DNA of 64,000 nt, from the NCBI GenBank assembly GCA_003260075.1, contig QLIY01000791.1, positions 1 through 64,000 on the forward strand, in the 5' to 3' direction. Below, piece by piece: positions 61,201 to 64,000 of this stretch (its first letter is position 1; each line of letters begins with the position of its first letter). This DNA comes from Phallusia mammillata. Taxonomy: Eukaryota > Chordata > Ascidiacea > Phlebobranchia > Ascidiidae. The notes beneath the pieces are model-generated. The model saw only the letters and a program-made list of their open reading frames with translations, was not told the DNA's origin and did no database searches. A program made the position numbers and the translations under genes.

Positions 61201-61647
61201 AATAGGGCTGGCCAACCATGATTTAAGTAAATTATTAGGTGGATTTCATTTTTTCAATTATAACGATAAGTTTTGGAATTGAGTGAACACTGGGTTGGAG
61301 ATGCCCTGAAAATAGTGTCGTCGGGTAATAGTTTAATTTCTTTTCGTATTTCAGAAATGCAGAAGAAAATCTTCCGCCTGATTGTGACCGACTTCTGCTG
61401 TTGGGTTCCTGTTTCGATCATGGCCTTCGTCAACTTCAGTGGGGTTAAGGTTCCATCTGATGCATATGCATTCTCGGCTATCCTGTTGCTTCCAATCAAC
61501 AGCGCTCTTAACCCAATCGTGTACTCGCATGTGTGGACTATTGCGTACGACAAAATTAGGAAAAAGGGCAAAGCAAAGGCGACATCCAGTGTTACTAACA
61601 GCAGTAGCAGTAGACCTGATACAAAGGTTGAAAGCACAAAACTATAA
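50170..61647 (+). CDS. LDLa-repeat GPCR, LGR type C / GRL101-like
   Basis: Exons: 50170-50263, 51314-51529, 52081-52505 (contains placeholder runs), 52922-53116, 54065-54166, 54309-54368, 55660-55897, 56229-56474, 56769-56897, 57539-57703, 58467-58757, 59119-59299, 59536-59713, 60125-60333, 61355-61647. Signal peptide ([16 protein letters not shown]), roughly seven to nine LDLa modules, then seven transmembrane helices. [40 protein letters not shown] and TDFCCWVP are typical of relaxin-receptor and snail GRL101 receptors; NPIVY closes TM7. No leucine-rich repeats are seen between the last LDLa and TM1. Exon 1 ends in phase 1 while exon 2 as drawn needs phase 2, so one small exon is probably missed in 50264-51313. 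Ligand unknown; relaxin-like peptides are a family-based guess only. Confidence 0.82.
50307..50405. mobile_element. Short hAT-like MITE in GPCR intron 1
   Basis: 99 bp, CAGTGGTCTTCAACC to GTTGAAGAACCCTG, target duplication GTGTATAG/GTGTATTG. Confidence 0.75.
50576..50878. mobile_element. hAT-like MITE, family 3 (GCGGCCC), intact
   Basis: 303 bp, CAGGGGTGGGCAACC to GGTTGCCCACCCCTG, perfect 15-bp inverted ends, target duplication TGCTACAT/TGGTACAT. Serves as the reference for the interrupted copy at 54480-55031. Confidence 0.88.
51011..51226. mobile_element. hAT-like MITE, family 4 (GCGACGC), GPCR intron 1
   Basis: 216 bp, CAGTGGTTCTCAAAC to GTTTGAGATCTGCTG, perfect 8-bp target duplication GAGTAAAG (51003-51010, 51227-51234). 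Confidence 0.88.
51314..57703 (+). CDS. LDLa-repeat ectodomain of the GPCR
   Basis: Successive LDLa (complement-type) modules with the CDGxxDCxDxSDExxC calcium cage: [12 protein letters not shown] (51.4 kb), [14 protein letters not shown] (52.4 kb), [14 protein letters not shown] (53.0 kb), [14 protein letters not shown] (54.1 kb), [14 protein letters not shown] and [13 protein letters not shown] (56.3-56.4 kb), [16 protein letters not shown] (56.8 kb), [14 protein letters not shown] (57.6 kb). The 55660-55897 exon is Cys-rich but irregular. Each module holds one calcium ion and binds ligands through acidic residues in known family members. Confidence 0.82.
53712..53956. mobile_element. hAT-like MITE remnant in GPCR intron
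   Basis: CAGCGGTTTCCAACC to GTTGGGAACCGCTG inverted ends; an inner GTTGGGAACCACTG suggests a nested or composite copy. Target duplication not clear. Its left edge is duplicated by a G-run at 53608-53617. Confidence 0.6.
54065..54796 (+). repeat. Duplicated GPCR exons 5-6
   Basis: Exons 54065-54166 and 54309-54368 recur as 54544-54615 (5'-truncated) and 54754-54796 (3'-truncated) between two G-runs. The second set sits inside a MITE, so it is probably not part of the real gene at that position. Confidence 0.75.
54480..55031. mobile_element. hAT-like MITE, family 3, split by misplaced contig
   Basis: Left half 54480-54533 and right half 54820-55031 together match 50576-50878, missing about 35 internal bases. 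Perfect target duplication ATCTAAGG (54472-54479, 55032-55039) proves one insertion. The block between the halves holds two G-runs and copies of GPCR exons 5-6. Confidence 0.85.
55090..55553. mobile_element. hAT-like MITE, family 5 (GGGGTCCGC)
   Basis: CAGTGGTTCTCAACC to GGTTGAGAACCACAG with perfect target duplication CTTTAGTT (55082-55089, 55554-55561). Interrupted by an 87-G placeholder (55137-55223); an n lies at 55465. Confidence 0.82.
57135..57414 (+). other. Possible stop-carrying alternative exon
   Basis: Between the exons at 56769-56897 and 57539-57703, an AATGCAG acceptor is followed in phase 0 by [12 protein letters not shown] and [14 protein letters not shown], then TAG (second copy 57329-57414). 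Using it would end the receptor after the LDLa modules and before TM1, giving a soluble ectodomain. The segment occurs twice around a G-run (57220-57229). No splicing evidence is available. Confidence 0.25.
57539..61647 (+). CDS. Seven-transmembrane domain of the GPCR
   Basis: TM1 in 57539-57703, TM2-TM3 in 58467-58757, TM4 in 59119-59299, extracellular loop 2 in 59536-59713 and 60125 on, TM5 in 60125-60333, TM6-TM7 and tail in 61355-61647. Conserved Cys of loop 1 (SSRC) and loop 2 (HSVCVP) can pair. The TM3 end reads [10 protein letters not shown], so the acidic residue before the Arg is absent. The tail is short (about 35 residues), Lys- and Ser-rich. Confidence 0.85.
58328..58390 (-). mobile_element. 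Degenerate hammerhead-like repeat
   Basis: Minus strand has a perfect GACGTC...GACGTC stem around TTGTATGG, but core boxes are changed (CTATTGA, GAGAC). In the GPCR intron before exon 58467. Confidence 0.4.
59319..59486 (+). repeat. Intronic minisatellite, 26-27 bp unit
   Basis: About six copies of a unit reading TTAATCGAATCACCCCGAAA plus TTCCGG, with single-base variants, in the intron after GPCR exon 59119-59299. Confidence 0.85.
61071..61214. mobile_element. Two SINE tails head to head
   Basis: The family tail occurs in minus orientation (ACCGGATCTATTAAAGGCGT) followed by plus orientation (GGGAATGCTTGGGAGACCGG), forming a 140-bp imperfect palindrome in the last GPCR intron. Related tail fragments: 18066-18120, 45400-45490, 53507-53545 and 53624-53663. 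Confidence 0.65.
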
Positions 61648-64000
61648 GTCAGACTTTTACAATCTTTTCTTCGTTTCAAGTTTGTAGAGTTTGTACTGTC
61701 TAAACGTCGGAATAAAATTACATTTGCCAGAAGAGGTCTACAAACTTGATATTATGCCTGGCAGCAATAGCTTTTCTTCTTTTGTTTACCCTTTGGTAAA
61801 ATGTGCCTCTCAAGTTCTTTACCACACTGATCCTGCAAACACTTGTATTACCTTGCAAGCTTGTTTTTATTGGACTGTATTCTTCAAAAGCCTGAGAAGC
61901 TACATTATTTAGACAAGGTAAAGAAACATTCAAATATTTTCAAACCCATTATTTATCACACGTTACGGGCAAGAGCTGTGTTAACCTAAACTTAATATAC
62001 CCCAAACAATGGCTTTGGTGTTGTGGTAGGGGTTGTCGTCGCGGTTGTTCGAGCAAAAACGCAGAACGTGCGTGGTTGTTACTACAGATGTACCTTTCGC
62101 TGTCAATGTTTGTACTCTAAGTCCCTGGCTGTCTGAGCTACTGCTTGTCTGAGCTTAGTCCAATGAGGAAGACGGCGTTTTAACCTTGAACTTAGTTTAT
62201 TGCGTTAAGAGAGCTATGCGAGATTTATGTGAGAGAGGTAGTCTCTCGTCTGAGAGAGCTGTTAGCAACACACATGAACATATATAGTGAGAAAGGTGAC
62301 GATGACGTAACTGTACAGATGGTAAAAGGTGTTAAATAGCGACAAATGACAATCGAGGGTCGAGTACTGAAAATGTGACGATGACGAAATACAACGTTCA
62401 TGCAATCACAGTAACTCGTATGATATTATTTGCGCTACGTACAACTTCAATACACGATACTCCACAGGGATATATGACAATAAACAGAAGTCAAATATAG
62501 CTAACATGCAAGGTATCCTCATTAAAAGTTATTACTAGATATGTAGCAGATATACTGGAGTACATGCAGCCTCATATACGAGTCAAAAGCAAATATATAT
62601 CATATACGGCCAATAGATTACCTCAGTAGATTTTTTCAAAAAAGGTGAACATATAAATCATACGCAAAGTTTAATGAAATTAATAAAGCTGAACGATTTG
62701 GACAATAATAATAATACATTGCACCAGGACAAATCACGTGGAACCGAATGCCATAACATTAGCCTGGTTGATTGATTAGCGACAATCTATGGATTTTTTA
62801 TGGTAGGGAAAGTCCCCCATCAGCTACGCTCAATCGCACATTTTTCCACTTTCTTAGTCAGTCTCAGTCAGTCGTCACATCTCTCCACACCGAGACAAGT
62901 GAGGTAGTTCCTATTCCTATTTTCCTGCCTATACGGTTACCAATAAAATACGCAAACTGTTAATCATTTTAAAGTGGATTATTTATTCTATATTTTTGAG
63001 TAGATTTTGTATTTTAACTTCTGTAGAGTAGATTAAATAAGCATTAAATTGATTGCACAGTTTGTCAAAAAAGAGGGGTCTGGTGTACTTTCTTGACCAA
63101 ACGCAATAACTTACTAACCCTATGATGTAACCTAACGACATTGATATCTCCCTAATAGGTCTATGCATTAGATATAACATATTGGTAAGACGTAATATTG
63201 GTATTTCCGTATTCTGCGTGCATGTGTTCTAGCAGTGTTACATGCAGAATATAATCTGACTGAATAAATAATGATTTAACAGGATCATGTTAAATATATC
63301 GTGATTTGTACACCTACAAGCTGTTAATTGGGAAGGTAAATATGTTATTTGCCCTTCCAACTAAGCATGGTGTTGGATACAAATCGCTGCTTCTCAGGAC
63401 GATTGAAATAAGGTAATAGTTTCGTAATAAATTCTTTGCACTGTTGTTTTGCTCGGAAGGTCCCAAGAACAACACTTACACTTTGAAACGTGGACCATGA
63501 AACGAATGCAAATGACGGTTTCGAGAAGCAAAAAGGTAAATGTTCAGAAATCTGTTGTACTCTTATCGCATAGGGCAGGGGTCTCAAACACGCGGCCCAC
63601 GGGCCGCATGCGGCCCTCCCAGGGGTTTTTGTGCGGCCCGCGAACCAACTTTTAAAATATAAGTGTTTAACTCAGGTGGAATACCTTGTCAGACCACCGA
63701 TTACAAGAAACAATCATTTGAAATTAGTGATAGCTAAAAATAAATGATACGTTTAGAAGTATGATCGAAATGGTTCGTCCAGTCAAGAATCAGCAATTCC
63801 CATTGTTGAGTCATATTTTTCCATTAAGGTGGAATGGATGGGTAAATTTAATTTACTGAAAGTAGGATAATAGTCTAGTTTCAAATCGCTAATTGGTATA
63901 GCTATGGTTTCTTAATCAATCATAGAGTAGTCTAAGTTTAAAATATGTGCACCTTAAAACGGAAAAAAGGCGTATTTATGTTGTAGTAATGTGTGTAAAT
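61648..64000. other. 3' flank of the GPCR gene
   Basis: AATAAA at 61711-61716 lies inside a dispersed repeat ending GCCTGGCAGCAATAG (61755). The rest is AT-rich single-copy DNA with the MITE end at 63576. No gene recognised. Confidence 0.5.
63576..63660. mobile_element. 5' end of a hAT-like MITE
   Basis: GGCAGGGGTCTCAAACACGCGGCCC, then CATGCGGCCC and GTGCGGCCCGCGAACC. The matching right end is not found in the window, so the copy is truncated or runs on unrecognised. Confidence 0.5.

Noticed and set aside
1..64000. CRISPR array, operon or prokaryotic gene cluster
   Set aside because: No spaced direct repeats of that kind; genes are split by GT-AG introns and encode animal extracellular and membrane proteins.

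Overview
The window is animal nuclear DNA: AT-rich, with short exons, GT-AG introns mostly of 0.3-2 kb, and many dispersed short repeats. The best guess is an ascidian tunicate (Ciona-like). The grounds are compact multi-exon genes, strong divergence between duplicated alleles, and 3' splice acceptors placed just upstream of initiator ATGs, as expected for spliced-leader trans-splicing. The species is inferred, not proven.

Layout, all genes on the + strand: (1) 1-1970, the 3' end of a secreted ShKT protein with a three-exon module (A-B-C) that I cannot assign to a known family. (2) 1971-16065, a gene-poor, repeat-rich interval. (3) 16066-31203, a 15-exon secreted protein of about 729 residues: signal peptide, Gln-rich coiled coil, ShKT, Pro/Thr linker, the same A-B-C module, Pro/Thr linker, CAP (SCP) domain and a Cys-rich tail. 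(4) 32256-46684, a divergent ionotropic glutamate receptor of about 1221 residues, with a His/Thr-rich tandem repeat and two RRKRQ furin-type sites between its amino-terminal and ligand-binding domains. (5) 50170-61647, a rhodopsin-family GPCR with an ectodomain of LDLa repeats, a leucine-rich-repeat-receptor type C (GRL101/relaxin receptor-like) heptahelical domain and no visible leucine-rich repeats. (6) 61648-64000, repeats with no gene seen.

Exon phases agree across nearly every junction of genes 1-3 and across the transmembrane half of gene 4, which supports the models although no transcript is available.

The assembly itself is unusual. About 40 runs of C (2.5-35.1 kb) or G (38.3-58.0 kb), most exactly 10 long, separate two near-identical copies of the same local sequence. 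I read them as gap placeholders between overlapping, unmerged allelic contigs. They falsely duplicate several exons, and one small contig near 12.7-13.0 kb is inverted. Gene copy counts near these runs should not be taken literally.

Mobile DNA is abundant: several hAT-like MITE families (many with clear 8-bp target duplications), tRNA-derived SINEs, and a dispersed repeat whose core resembles a hammerhead ribozyme.

The strongest candidates for new biology are the A-B-C module shared by neighbouring paralogues, the His-rich furin-site insertion with an altered agonist pocket in the glutamate receptor, and the LDLa-only type C GPCR with a very long second extracellular loop. I see no evidence of one integrated new system.
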